Source: Scolanthus callimorphus
Lineage: Eukaryota; Cnidaria; Anthozoa; Actiniaria; Edwardsiidae
DNA: 64,000 bases
NCBI GenBank assembly: GCA_033964015.1
Contig: CM066913.1
Coordinates: forward strand, 10,038,953-10,102,952
Reading direction: 5' to 3'
The first letter of the stretch is position 1. Each line of letters starts with the position of its first letter. Positions 35,373 through 47,448 of the stretch are shown here, in pieces. A program made the position numbers and the translations under genes. The notes below the pieces were generated by a model. The model ran no database searches. It saw only the letters and a list, made by a program, of their open reading frames with translations, and was not told the origin of the DNA.

Positions 35373-38300
35373 GGGATTCTATTGATGCATGCCTTGTTTT
35401 CTGTTCATAAACTGCTCAGTAATTCTCTACGTACCACTGTTGTGACTTTATTAAGCTTGTCTTTAACATCATTCCGGAATTTCCCACGCGAACAGATGAT
35501 ATGTTCACACAGCTTCCTTGATAATTCTACAGCCCTTCTCCTCAACGAGACTCCTTCCTGACCTGTTAATAGAAATATCACCAATTTTATATTCACTCGA
35601 GGTCAAGCTCAAGGAGAGGAACTGTAATATAAAGGTGGGACTCCTTTTCTTTGGTTGCCCCTTTGAGCGTCTCTTCGATAACAGAATGGCAGTGACGCTG
35701 CTGATGCGCTACCTTTTGCACTTCCCTCCTCTAACATCTTCTCTGTAACTTTGAAGAGCACGTCAAAATTGAAGGTGTTGGATGTACTGTTGAACCATCT
35801 GGCAAATAGATCAAGTGTAAAGATATCAATACATTGTACTTCTAGCCTGCATTGGAAGTCCAGTAGATTAGCAACGATCATCGCGTCTTTTAGTGGCCAG
35901 GAGTCTACTAGCATCCACGCGTGCGTACATTAGTTGCTGATGACGCAGTTAAATCATCCTCGTACTCAGAGCACCCCGGTTCGTCACCTGGCAGAGGAGG
36001 CTCTGGCGACTGCCATTTTAGGACCTCAGCTCTGGCTATGAGAATGAGCTAAAATTAGTTTGACCTGCCTGCTTGGGAAGGGTTTGTATTGCGTCCCTCC
36101 AGACCCAACTGCTGCCACCGGTGCCGGGGTACACCCATGACATTGTTGCTATGGGAACCTCTTGATCGCCCATCCTTAGTATTGACCAGTTCATAAGTAT
36201 TACTATATTACTTCAGAGACAAAAATAAATTCCGTGTGCTGACTGACTGAGGAGCGTTGAAATATGGGTAGCGTAAAAAGAAAAAAAAAAACGTACCCGT
36301 CGATAGATTCTTTAGGAAGGCAAGTGACACCTGTTTGTGCCATGACATTGTTGACAAAGAACTCCACTTCCTTGAACTTCATTTTAGCCTTCAAATCTGG
36401 GTGATGGAAGATGGCGACGCATGGCCAGTAGAGACCCTACAAGTAAACAGGCATTTGTTAGTATTTTAAGGCCAATTTATACTTGCAATTCGTCGCGCGA
36501 GTCGCGGCGATTTTTCTCGCACGTACGCTTCAACTCAAAATCACTGATGTTAACCACGTGCAATTCGGCGCGAGACTTTCAAACATATTCGAAACTTTTG
36601 TGCAACTTGATGCAATTTGAAGAAAAGAGAGCACAGAAATCGCACTGGATTTGCATCTCGTTTACACAAGAGAGTTGGAATTGCAACTCGCGCGAGAAAA
36701 ATCGAGACAAATGCAACAAAAATCGCAAGTGTAATCACTGAAGATAGTCACTCCCAAAATCCCCTTGGTTCTTTAGCGTCCCTCTGGTTCCGACTAGTGT
36801 AGTTCAAGTGAGAGGCTGGAGCTACAATAGCAGAACTCATACGAACAGTACTATACATGAATTCAGTTGGCAATGGACGAATTTTTTTTTATTGGCAACT
36901 AGATTGTCAGATTGTCCCAGCTCTGCGCATGAAGTAAATGCTACATAGGCGGTTTGAGAACCAGTTTTTTTCTGGCCCTGGTATATACCAAGGCAATTAT
37001 CCTTTTGATAAATGTTTTCCAATGAAAAAATGAAACTTAGATTACATAGAACGTAACCCTTAAATGTGAACCTACGCGACTGAAGAAGGCTTTGGTGCAG
37101 GCCAAAGGTAGAGGGGTATCATAATATCCGTAACCAAGAGATCTGGAGTACCCTCCACGGCGGCCAAGTTCAGATATCAAGGCTAAGATGAGCTCCACAA
37201 CAAATTGCTGCAATTATAATAACACAGACACAAATTGAGAAACTCTTTCTAAGATGGTATCGCAATAATTCGCAACAAGAAGCGCTTCACAACATTCGAA
37301 TCAAAGCAACTGTGTCGTCAGCTCGTGGATATCAATTGGGTATGATCATCGAAGGTGGTTATATTTACATCGCCTTCCGCCGAGCTTAGCGCAAAACGCA
37401 TAAAAATAATAGACCATGAAACAACTCAACAAAACGGCATCCAAGCGCCACCACCTAAACTGAGTCGGATATTGGTTTATCTGACAGAAACGCGTTTGAT
37501 GAATCTGAGCAGACGTGAGCCACTGTCAGCAAACTCTTACCGGAAGCGAGATATATTGGCGCACTACAAAACATTTGGTGATGTTCGTCAACTGCAAAAT
37601 CTTGTTACGAGCGTCCTTGACAAGCTGAGATGCCTCCTTCTGTACAGCCTATCACAAGAAATGAAATAATCAATTGGGCCATTTGCTGGTGACTTTACAG
37701 CAAATTGTATTGCATTTTACTTGAAGAGCACACAAGTTTAACACTTGATGTTATATCCGTTCACCTGTCATTCTCGTACCCAGTGCTCCCCGGTCCGTCA
37801 CCTCGAGAGGGAGGCTCTGGTGACAGCCATTTGAGGACCAGTGCTCCCCGGCCCGTCATCTCGAGAGGGAGGCTCTGGTGACAGCCATTTGAGGACCAGT
37901 GCTCCCCGGCCCGTCACCTCGAGAGGGAGGCTCTGGTGACAGCCATTTGAGGACCTTCGCTCATTGGCTGTTGAACGTTGGGGTATGCACAGAAAGTTGT
38001 CTCTTTCTAGTATACATAAGCTCGTTGATTGTCGTTCTCCTAAGCCAATCAGATTGCATAAGCAGTGGAGCTTCTGCACGCCTCCGAAATCTTGTGCATG
38101 TGTCAGTTACTGTCAACAGAGCCTCCCCCACAAACCAGAGCTCGGGGTACGAGAATATATGTCTGCTTGCTTGTTCCTCGACTCCATTGTTTAAGATCAC
38201 ACATCTCACCTCTCTCTGCACATTAGTAATAATAGGCTCTTTGAGGTCTGTAGGACTTTCCTTGAACAGTAGGTCGATATACCATTCAAAGCAAAACTAT

Positions 38301-41300
38301 GGAAATGAAAGCATGGTATTAGATTTACGCAAGTAATGTCTCGTTATTTTTACATTGAAACCTTTTAAAGGAAACCTTTTAAGGTTACAATGGTTGTCTG
38401 TTGCTTTTTTCTCATTCAGTTCAAATAATGTTACCGTTGCTGTTAAACAATTTTCATAGACAAACATAATTTTTTCGCTAAGAGGCGCCATTGGCGACTA
38501 AGTGAAAAATTATAGTAAAACAGCAGTTGTTTGTTTCATCTTCAGCAGTTTCTAATGTTTGTTTTCTTCTCACTTTTTCCCCTTATTTCTCTCCTTTCTG
38601 AATATTTATATATTATATATATATATTTCCTTCCTGTCTTTATCATACACATTTTTCGACATGGCTTATGATGCTTGGGCATTTTTCTTGAACATTAGTA
38701 TGAGAATATTGTCAAGCCTACACCATAAAAAAATAAAGTTGACAAAAATGACTGTAGCTGCCACTGGCGACCAACTGTTGGGCCCTGCATTTTAGTTGAC
38801 TTTGTGTCACTGTGTGCAGACAATCATCCTTGTGGATTGATAATGAAGATAATGATCTTAATAATGATCAATTATTTTGCTGCAATAACAAATGATTATA
38901 GTGAAGATCAATACAATGATAAAAATTAAGATTACAAAGTGATCATACCTACCGTAACAGGGCAATTTTAAGAACATGATAATTTTACCTCTCCTCTTAG
39001 TGCCATATTGTTCTGTGTCCCTGAGAGAATCATCCTGACAGCTCTAGCTAGCCTGTCCATCTCACTAGTACCACTCGCAGTGGAGGAGCCGTTTGGTTTG
39101 CCAGATATTATCGCTGATAGAATACCCTTGAAACTCTCATACTGCATGAAGTCATTCAGAGGACTATATGTTACTTCCCATTTGGTTTCTATGGATGACA
39201 AAAGTAGTGCAATTGTTCTCATCAGACACTGTCACAATATATACACAGGCTTTAACATAGCTGCATGCCACAGGTGGTCATAATGTTTTTATACCCGTAG
39301 ATATACCGTTTCCGGGATACGTTGTCACTGGAAAAAGCAACAAAGCTTGGTGCGCTAGGGAGTATGGGTAAAGATTTATTTGAATTTCTGTAAAATATTA
39401 GAAACTAACAGGCTTAGAAATGTGCTGAAATTTGATGATTTTACTTGTGGTTGCGATGACTGTCTGAATTCAGATCAAACAGTAGCAGTTTAGATGCCCC
39501 CATTATCCTTTGCGCTTCAAGCTTGTAGGCTTTTTGGGTGACAACGTTTCCTGGAAACCGTATATACAAAGCAAAGAAATGAGTTATTGTGAGGGGCATG
39601 TAAACTGGACCACGTGTGATAGATAATAAACGCCATTACTTTAACAGCATCATTGTGCCGTCTTTTCTCTGGTGAGAAAAAGCATGTTTCCATTTGCTAT
39701 TTTGGGTAATTATAAGTTGATGTAAAATAGGGACCATATATAGCTGAATAACAAGACTTGGTAGAACTTTGTTCTTTGTTTTTTGCATAACTTCCATAAT
39801 ACTCACCATTCCTCTTGTGCTTGGAGCTGGTTTTGGGGTAGTACGCCTTTTTGTCGGCAATGTTCCCAGGAAGATTCCTGCTGTAGGGGTATACAGAGAC
39901 TAATGTAGCCTCATGAAAACGCCCTGTCTTCAGGAGATAGTCTAGAAGCTTTTGTCGATAGGTTTTCATGTCACATGCTCTCACTGTAGGCGAATACCAG
40001 CTATTGAAACAATTTTCAATTTCAGAACCAAGAAGATAATTTATAGCCTCTTTATATCTGAAATGATGAGAACATTGTGAAAGTTAGTACTGGTACACTG
40101 TAACAGCTTTCAAGCTCACTGGATTATCACTGTTTTTTCTAGTTGCAGCACTTGAGTTTCTTCTTATCTACTAGTAGTCACCAGATGAAACACAAAAAAC
40201 TTGCATACAGTACATGTGGCTTATTTTTATTGAAAAAAATTATTGTATGACTCCAGAAAATATCCAAAACACACCTCTTTGCTTTGTTGAGAAGATCAAG
40301 CCTTATTTGAAATACATCCTCCTTTTGTTTTAGCGTGTTGTGAATAGAGCACTTCCCATTAAGGCACTTTTGAACTTGGGGATCATCCAGTGCTTTCAGC
40401 TCCTGAAGGTTCCTGTAATGTGATGGAAATGGGAAAAAAAGAAACACCAGCAAATTTGACTGGGTGATCTACAGCAGTTTGATGTCAAAACTAGTGACAA
40501 AACAGAGTTAAATGAAAAAGGTTCCTCCCACTACTAGCCCGCATGAGTGTAGCATGACACCGGTCCAGGCAGCTGTAAGGAGACTTAAGCCCGCATTGTG
40601 CGTATCAACATGCTGTAGCCGTGGAAGGAGAACTCATACAATCTGCAAGTCAAGTCCAGAGAAGAGACTGGCTTGCAGTCACAAAAATCTACACACCTCA
40701 AGATATCTTTGCCTTGAATGGCATATGGTCCGTCCTCTTCATCAAGGCTCTTTTTGATGCGTTCTCTTGATTTGTCCAACAAGGACTTCATTGAAGTATT
40801 GGCAATGGAAGCTTCAATCCAGATATTTCTTAATCTAATCAAACAACAAGTACATGTATGTTTCAGATTGATTTCATCAATATATAAATTCCCATGGAAT
40901 CTAGAGCTCCAGAGACTCAAAGCCAGCTCAGAAAACATGTAAATATAAAACCTGTAAAGAAATATAGGTAAAGAAAAGTACCTTTCAACTAGTGATCTCA
41001 CTTCATAGTACTGTGGCTCTTTGCTCCTAAACAGAGCCAACACAAAATGGTCAGTCACAAAACATGTCTACATGCCCTGTTGAGGACGCACCCTGGACAT
41101 TTAGGCTGTCCCTACCCAGCTTGAAATTCTAGTAAATTTGTTCATGCCCACCCTGGAATTTGTGCTTACCCATCCTGAAATTTCCATTTTAAGGGTGCCC
41201 ACCCTGGAATTCCAAGCTCTATTTTTACCACCCACCCTGGAAAACGGAGCTCCATTTTGACCAGCCAACCCTGAAATTCCAGAGGTCCTCAACAGGTTAT

Positions 41301-44300
41301 TGGATTTAAATGCTACTGCCGAATGAATGTCACCAATTGAACATTACTTCCAATCACAAAGTAATTTTGTGATTTCAGCTCCTTACTTCTCAATATCAAC
41401 ACTAAATACAGCAGTAGTCACAGCATCAAGGGTGATGACTGCCATGGAAGGCTTGTTGTCTTTCAAGTACACCTCAGCTTTCTCTATCCCTTGGGTTATT
41501 GCAGACTGAACCAGCTCACAAACCCTACAGAAATAAGTGTACATTATATCAGAACCAGGAAGCTTTTTACACAAAGCGATCACTCATGAATGGCATTGCT
41601 CATTGATTCACTATCCATTTATGCTGTAAGGTAAGTTAAAGAGTCGAGGTATGGGATAGAGAGGCAATGCAGAGCGCATCCCTTATACTACCAATTGTGT
41701 ATGGCTGTTAATTTTCAAAAATTTTGTGGGAATGAGGTGATGAGACTGCAAGCCACTTTTTCACAAAATTTAACATGTGCTAGTTGAGTGATAAAATAGT
41801 CTCTAGATGTGCTGGAGTGCAGTTCTGGTTGCACCTTTCAGGGCTGCAGGTTTTACTTTAACATTACTTTTTCATTAAGAGAAATTACCTTTTCTTGACA
41901 TTTCCCTTGAGTCTCTCACATGCATAACAATAACTAAGATAACGTGCCTTGTGACAATCACAGGCACAGGTCATGCTGTTATGCTCATCTGTCTTGTAGG
42001 AAAGAACTGATGCTTCATGCACAAGATCAACAAGCTTTGATGACTCTGATGCTAAAATAGACAGTAAACCTGAATTATCCAAGAGTTTAGCATAGCCTTC
42101 TCATCAGAATAGTTTCTCACAAATATAATGCATGCTACTGGAAATTCCAAAAATCCCCCTCAAACTCTATCATAACTGTTAAGACTACTCTGCTCCAAAA
42201 TTCACTAGGAAGTTATTATTCTGCTTGTTTGTGCTGTGCTCAACCTAATGGAAAGGGATCAATAAATTACCAATGCTGAAAAGAAATGCAAAACCCTCAT
42301 TTGATTTGATTAGCGATGCAAAAAGGCTTCCATTAATGAGGTACCACCCTGTCACATCAAGGCCTTCTCTGGAGGGCCTATTTTAGGAAATGATTTATGC
42401 ATAGTGTGTTCAAATGTGAATAGTGTGTTCAAATGTGAATAAAGCATAGAATGTGGTGAAGTCCCAGAGTACTTCACGGAGGTGCTAGATCATCCATCAT
42501 GAATAACCTCAATTAATAGTATACTGGTACTGCTAAAACAGAATTGCACATGTACCTGCTTTTAAGACATCTTCTGTCTTCTCGTCATCTGACAGACATT
42601 CCAAAATTGGTGCAATAGCAGCTTTTTTCTGTGTTTGATAAGAAAATTTTCAATATATTACAGCAAAGCATTTTTGAATAGGGAGATTGGAGAATTGAAA
42701 ATTGATTATCATTATTATTTGAGCTAGACAAATGTTTATTACACTGATTTGAAATTAAAGGCCCATAAGCACCCAAGCTGCATTGCAGGTGCACAAGAAT
42801 AAAAAGCAGGTAGAAAATTTGATGCAAATTTTCAGTTTCAACTTAGCAACAATGGCAACCCCTTTGAGACCTACAGTATCAGCCAATCACCAAAAAAAAA
42901 AGCGCAAAGGTTCCCGGTTGACTATGGGCCTTCGAACAACTTAAACCTAATCAGTTTGGCCAACAGTGGCTGGAGACATTGCGCAGCAAACAGGGGACAG
43001 TATGCGTAGTGGCTGGTCATCAATCTTGGTTAAATAAATAATTACAACTGCAGTGATGGTTACATGATAAAATATGTAGTAAAAAAAGAGTAACATAATC
43101 ATGGTGAGTCACCTTTCTTTTAGCTTGTTTCCTCTTTGCTTCCCAATAGGTATTTTTGGCATAGGCATTACAATGTGGATTCTCTCCAGTCTTCCAGCTT
43201 TCACACTGTTTGAGGGAAGGAAAATGTATCATTGTACAAATACATCCATAACTTCTCTGTGAAAGGTTGAAATAAACCTCGCTTGCTCGGGCATAGCATT
43301 CCTAAGTGAGTATTCTTCTTTCATTTTCTGCTACACGCTGAAGGATATTATATGAAAATGGAAGCGTCCAAAACAAAGAAAAATTATTCAGATGAATGTC
43401 ATGTGATCTGGAACGGGAAAACCTGTTGCCCAAGCAAAAGATGTCTGTTCTGGAGGGGTATTAATGATCACTTAACATATTTTCAAGGGTGTAACAGACC
43501 CTGTTTCCCATGATATACAGTAAACCATTAGAATTGTATAAATCCAGAGAAGTGGACAGGGCTAAAAATGCATTAGATGTGAGATGATTTCACTAACATT
43601 TACAGCTGTTGGTTTGTCAGGGTTTGTTTTGGCTATAAAACTTAATTTAATTTGCAGTATTTTATCCTTTCATTAAGTTAATAACATCCTTGACACACCA
43701 ACCTTTTGGGCCAAATCGTCACAAATGTAACAGTAGCATTTCTCGCAGATTGCCTCATTGCATGTTATGGTGGTAGTAGTCACATTACTCTCTACAAACT
43801 TGCATATTTGACAGTTTTCTCTTGCATGGGGCAAGTTGTCAGCAGATTTTGAGAAAGTCACAACTAAGTCACCATCTTTTTTGTCTGGATTCTCTACAAG
43901 AAAGCTGGTTAAAAGTTTCCTCCTCTTTTTTTTAGGAGAATAGTCATCAGGAGGGACAAACATTATGTCATCTGCTTCATCAGCTCCAACACCAAAAGAG
44001 AGCTTGTGATTTTCAGCATCTTCCTCTTTGATCGTGAGAATACATTTCTCATCATCTGTTAAATGGCCCTCCACTTCACAGAAACGTTTTCTCAGCTCAT
44101 CTCTTTCTTTATTGCAAAATGCCAGCTGAAAAAGGGAACAGCAAATACAAATGGGTTGATCCAGCAAATGGGGGAGGGGATAGGGGAGGAGGGCAAGGGG
44201 GAGGGGTTCTTCATTAGTTTGGCAATTCCAGAGAAGGTATTTCAAAGACAAAATCAGCAATTCTAGGGAAGTGGATCAAGGTTGGAATTTTTTGGGAGAG

Positions 44301-45141
44301 GTCTTACAAAGCAAGTTATTCAATGCCCAGAGCATTGTATTTTCTGAAAATCCCTATTTGGAATATCTCATCCAATGAGAACACTTGATCCACAGAGAGT
44401 GAGATCACACAAACATATGTTACTGCCTACCCTTCTTTTTAGTAGAACAGCTTTTGCTAGGTTTGTACAAGAATTGTCCGTAGGGGTGACATTTTCTCTC
44501 TGCACAACAGTTTTTGACTGGCTGGAGACTGGTGTAGTGGCAATGTCTCTTTGAATATTATCTTGTGATCTTTCTTTAAGAACATTGAGAATTTTCCTCC
44601 TCTTTTCGTGGACTCTGGGGGTGCTTTGTGCCTATAAATAATAAGAAATTTTGGTGGTCACACCACGAGATGCAGCGGCGGGAATTTGCGGTCACGTGGA
44701 GAGAGTGAGTCTGTGGCCGCCATGGTCATGGGGGGTCTTGTTCGGGTTCACCTCCACACTTACATGTGAACTTCCGACTAAGAAAGGCGTAATAATAATT
44801 ATTTAAACAAATATCTTGATTTATTATCACTGCATGAAGTCCAAAATTCGATGAATTACATAAAGAAAACAAGTAAATTTTGCAAGAACAAGCTCAACAG
44901 GTCGCACAATGCGCGCGAAAAGCTGATCGACCTCCAGCAAAGATCGGTCAGATCGGAAATTTGTACCCTTATGAATTCAAACAGAAACTTTGACCCACGA
45001 AACTGATTAATGAATAACTTAGGATACTGCTGAAGCTATCTAAAGAGTGAGATGTTTCTGCAAAAGTGTGGAAATTGATTTTAAACTCACCGGCAGCACG
45101 TCAACGATAAGCACATCGTCCGCGTCCATGTTTGTTGTCAT
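34237..45141 (-). CDS. gene B: uncharacterised 910-aa protein with His/Cys-rich, KKKRRK-tagged N-terminal half
   Basis: Nineteen exons with consistent GT-AG sites and phases: 45141-45091, 44631-44431, 44125-43703, 43205-43113, 42628-42556, 42051-41889, 41524-41387, 41026-40982, 40834-40697, 40412-40275, 40057-39807, 39188-38989, 38296-38210, 37648-37541, 37207-37076, 36436-36297, 35798-35713, 35562-35435 and 34374-34237. They sum to 2733 nt including TAA. The start is MTTNMDADDVLIVDVLP. Residues about 147-154 are SPKKKRRK, a likely nuclear localisation signal. Residues 184-237 form a probable zinc module (PHARENC, C-x2-C, CEKCYCYICD, then C-x2-W and HCNAYAKN). A second cluster, CACDCH, is near 309-314. 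The C-terminal half looks helical, with no motif I know. The acidic-plus-basic N-terminus suggests a nuclear role, by inference only. It is head-to-head with LAMTOR5 and has a tandem paralog, gene A. I cannot name the family. The start could be the second Met (residue 5). Confidence 0.85.
34643..35146. mobile_element. nested composite element containing palindrome family copy 2
   Basis: Outer arms AAGCATTAGAGCACAACTTT at 34643 and its complement ending at 35146. Inside are a palindrome (about 34690-34785, arms with GATGTTGGGAGAGACACGAG) and then the second copy of the 6449-6760 family (34793-35109). It lies in the last intron of gene B. Confidence 0.65.
35338..35370. repeat. poly(C) run
   Basis: About 33 consecutive cytosines followed by GGGGG. 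This looks like a collapsed or error-prone homopolymer inside the last intron of gene B. Its length should not be trusted. Confidence 0.8.
36471..36738. mobile_element. TIR element in gene B intron
   Basis: Left end TATACTTGCAATTCGTCGCG and right end CGCAAGTGTAAT are imperfect complements. Inner arms carry GCGATTTTTCTCGC and its complement. Non-coding. Confidence 0.5.
37771..38155. mobile_element. TIR repeat family member with internal 58-bp triplication
   Basis: Starts TTCTCGTACCCAGTGCTCCC and ends CCAGAGCTCGGGGTACGAGAA, inverted relative to each other. From 37781 to about 37954 a 58-bp unit (CAGTGCTCCCCGG ... CAGCCATTTGAGGAC) occurs three times almost unchanged. Related to 25572-25951 and 35955-36047. 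It lies in a gene B intron. Confidence 0.65.
39299..39562. mobile_element. TIR element mimicking an exon in gene B intron
   Basis: Arms of about 52 bp (ATATACCGTTTCCGGGATAC at 39301 and its imperfect complement near 39560). The right arm by chance carries an acceptor-like CCAG and an open 34-codon frame (39550-39445). It breaks reading phase if included and was left out of the gene model. Confidence 0.6.
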
Positions 45142-45289
45142 ATGAGTCGCGCGGTTTCAAGGTTGCCGCCACAATACCCACAATCCTCTGCGATAAATGA
45201 TATCACTTCCGGTCAGCGGAGTTACGCTTTAAATTCACAAGTTGATTAAGGAAAACAGCTGCAATTTTGCGTTTTTGAAAGCTTCAGAG
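45142..45289. promoter_or_regulatory. bidirectional promoter between gene B and LAMTOR5
   Basis: Only 148 bp separate the two divergent start codons. The region contains CACTTCCGGT (an ETS-type core), with CCCACAATCCTCTGCGATAA near gene B, and no TATA box. Both 5' UTRs must fit here unless upstream non-coding exons exist. A compact head-to-head promoter is typical of housekeeping genes. The ETS reading is inference from the motif. Confidence 0.6.
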
Positions 45290-46948
45290 ATGGAGAAATC
45301 ACTTGATTCACATATAGAAGAAGTGTAAGTCTTATATGGCTTTGACATGAGTTCGCGTTTAGTGGAGTTTTGACGTGGGAAGTTGATTTTCTTACAGTTT
45401 GTCAGAACATGGCGTGATAGGTGTAGTGTGTGCAGACGAAAGCGGTCTTTCTTTAGTCGGTAAGTTTTCCAGTTTACACTGACGAAGTTGCAGAATTTGT
45501 GTGAGACATCTTTAGTACCTTCTCTTATTTAATAGATTGTGCCTATTCCGTAACTTTTGATAAGGATAACTTTTCTCAAAGTCACATGACTGTCACGAGG
45601 GGCACATACGAGGGCCAGAGCAAAAAGTGTCACGGGGGGAGGGGGGGGGGGGGCAATAGAGGTAGGAGAAGCCACTTTGCGAGAGAGCTAAGACTTTGCC
45701 GATAATTAAAAAAAAAAACTCATTTTGTGTGGTATGCTTTTAAACGGGATTTGTTATGTTTTCAGCTAAAGGAACAGGCAGTGCTGCAGGTGCTGGCCTA
45801 ATACACAATTTGGTTGATTCTGCAAAGAAGATCTACCCAGAACTAGATACCCAGCCAGTTGTCTGCCTTGAATCAGATGCATGGTTCGTAGATCAAATGA
45901 ACAATATTGTTATTTGACATATTTAGTTATGCGTAGCTGGCGGTTTTAGCAGGTTTTTATCCGCGAAATCTTTGGTAGAAATGTTTGGTAGTTTACTTGT
46001 TGTTCGATGAGATAGCCGCGCGAGCGCTGGGGCAAGGTGCGCCTGGTTAAAAAGTGCACCCTGGGGGGAGGGTGGGCGGGGAGAAAACGCAAGAAATTTC
46101 TTGCGTTTTCTCCCTGCCCACCCTTCCCCCAGGGTGCATTTCTTGCGCACTCGCGCGGCCATCTCATCGAACAACAAGCAAACTACCGAACATTTCTACC
46201 GAAGATTTCGCGGATAAAAACCTGCTAAAACCCCACTAAACCGCCAGCTACGCAGGCTAAGTTATTTTGGGAGGGGGTGTTTTAAGTGTCAATACACAGG
46301 ACAAATAAATTTCTTGCGTTTTCTGTCAATACACAGGACAACTATCATTCTTAAGAATTTTTCTCCATTGACTTTTTGTATCAAATTTCCAAATGCAAAA
46401 TTTTGAATACAGATGGTTAATGTATTTTCCACTGGTATTTCAGGTACAATAGTAGTTAGCTCCTTTTGACTTTGTTCTCTGAGCGTAAACCAACCTATAT
46501 ACATGTATTCCTGTTGTATCTGAGATTTAAGGGGTAAATAATTTATATTTGTTTGAACGAGGTGAATTAGAATATAAGTGGTATTTTCCCCTGTACATTA
46601 AGTCAACTGATCACTGTCCTGCTTGTGGGTGGTGGAGGCTGTTTTTTATTTTAAAGAAAACATTTTTTGTGATCACTGCTGCCATCTTGGACTTATGTGA
46701 CAAGTAGCAATGCACATGGAGGTAGACAGCGATTATAAAGTGTAGGTGGTTTGGAATAAAAAAAAACCTTCCCCACTCCCAAGCATGACTCAATTTCTAT
46801 GTTATTGTCATTTATTATTATTAAAAGTTATTTGTTAATATGTATTTTATGATCTATAAACTGAAAACCTTTTTCTTTTCTTTTCAGTAATTTGCTAATC
46901 AAGTCTCACAATAACGTTACAGTTGCCATCCACAAGGTCCCTTCCTAA
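45290..46948 (+). CDS. LAMTOR5: LAMTOR5, Ragulator subunit (HBXIP/p9.6)
   Basis: Four exons (45290-45324, 45398-45459, 45766-45883, 46888-46948) give exactly 91 residues, the same length as human LAMTOR5. The start is MEKSLDSHIEEV and the end AIHKVPS. Conserved family features are the GVVCAD strand, a glycine-rich turn, the PVVCLESD segment and a final VTVAIHK strand, i.e. a single roadblock/LC7-type domain. In other animals LAMTOR5 is part of the pentameric Ragulator complex that anchors Rag GTPases on lysosomes for mTORC1 activation. Intron phases are consistent. The third donor is GTTCGT, unusual but still GT. Intron 3 carries a 323-bp palindrome. The gene starts head-to-head with gene B. 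AATAAA signals lie at 47443 and about 47783. Confidence 0.95.
45931..46253. mobile_element. 323-bp palindromic MITE inside LAMTOR5 intron 3
   Basis: Starts GCGTAGCTGGCGGTTTTAGC and ends with the near complement at 46253. The arms meet at about 46090 around AAGAAATTTCTT. Mirrored short ORFs on both strands are artefacts of the palindrome. Confidence 0.75.
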
Positions 46949-47442
46949 CACTGCTTCTGTGTGTTTTCAAAGTGATAGACACCTCCCATGTGCATATAGA
47001 CTTCTGGTTTGTATGCTTCTAATGTTAGGGTATACAACAGACTATCATTATTCAGGGACAATGTTTAAAATTTGTGAAAAAACAATGTGAGATTTAAAGT
47101 GACATAAATTATACTATTGTATTTGTATATACCTGTTTCCATGATTAAGTTTCTGAAGTGAACCAATTATGTTGTTTTCTTGCGATCTTGTTTTGTATTT
47201 TACTGAAATTTCAACCTCATCACAAGCTTATTATGAAACATGTGAATTAAATTCTGTGACATAAGGCAAAGTCATCTTTTCATTTTTAAATGAAAGTGCC
47301 ATGTGTTTGTATGAATATTACATAATCTGAAGAGAATGAAATTATCATTTTGCAAAATGCTGGTAGTCCTTTTTTAAACAAATATAATACATTTCTCAAG
47401 GTTCAAAGTATCTCCTACAGCTGTATAAAACAATATTTTTTC

Positions 47443-47448
47443 AATAAA
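47443..47448 (+). terminator. candidate polyadenylation signal of LAMTOR5
   Basis: AATAAA about 500 bp after the stop codon, in AT-rich 3' flank. Confidence 0.4.

Noticed and set aside
35799..35914. Open frame VDSWPLKDAMIVANLL just upstream of gene B exon 35798-35713
   Set aside because: Phase from the previous exon does not allow it. Gene A's matching exon starts at the same Trp as the shorter B exon, so this part is intron.
37781..37954. CRISPR-like direct repeats
   Set aside because: Three contiguous 58-bp copies without spacers in an intron. This is a plain tandem repeat in a eukaryotic genome.
39445..39550. Apparent extra exon of gene B (open frame starting NVVTQKAYKLEAQ)
   Set aside because: Including it breaks reading phase, and it is one arm of an inverted repeat (39299-39562). 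Skipping it joins the neighbouring exons in exact phase.
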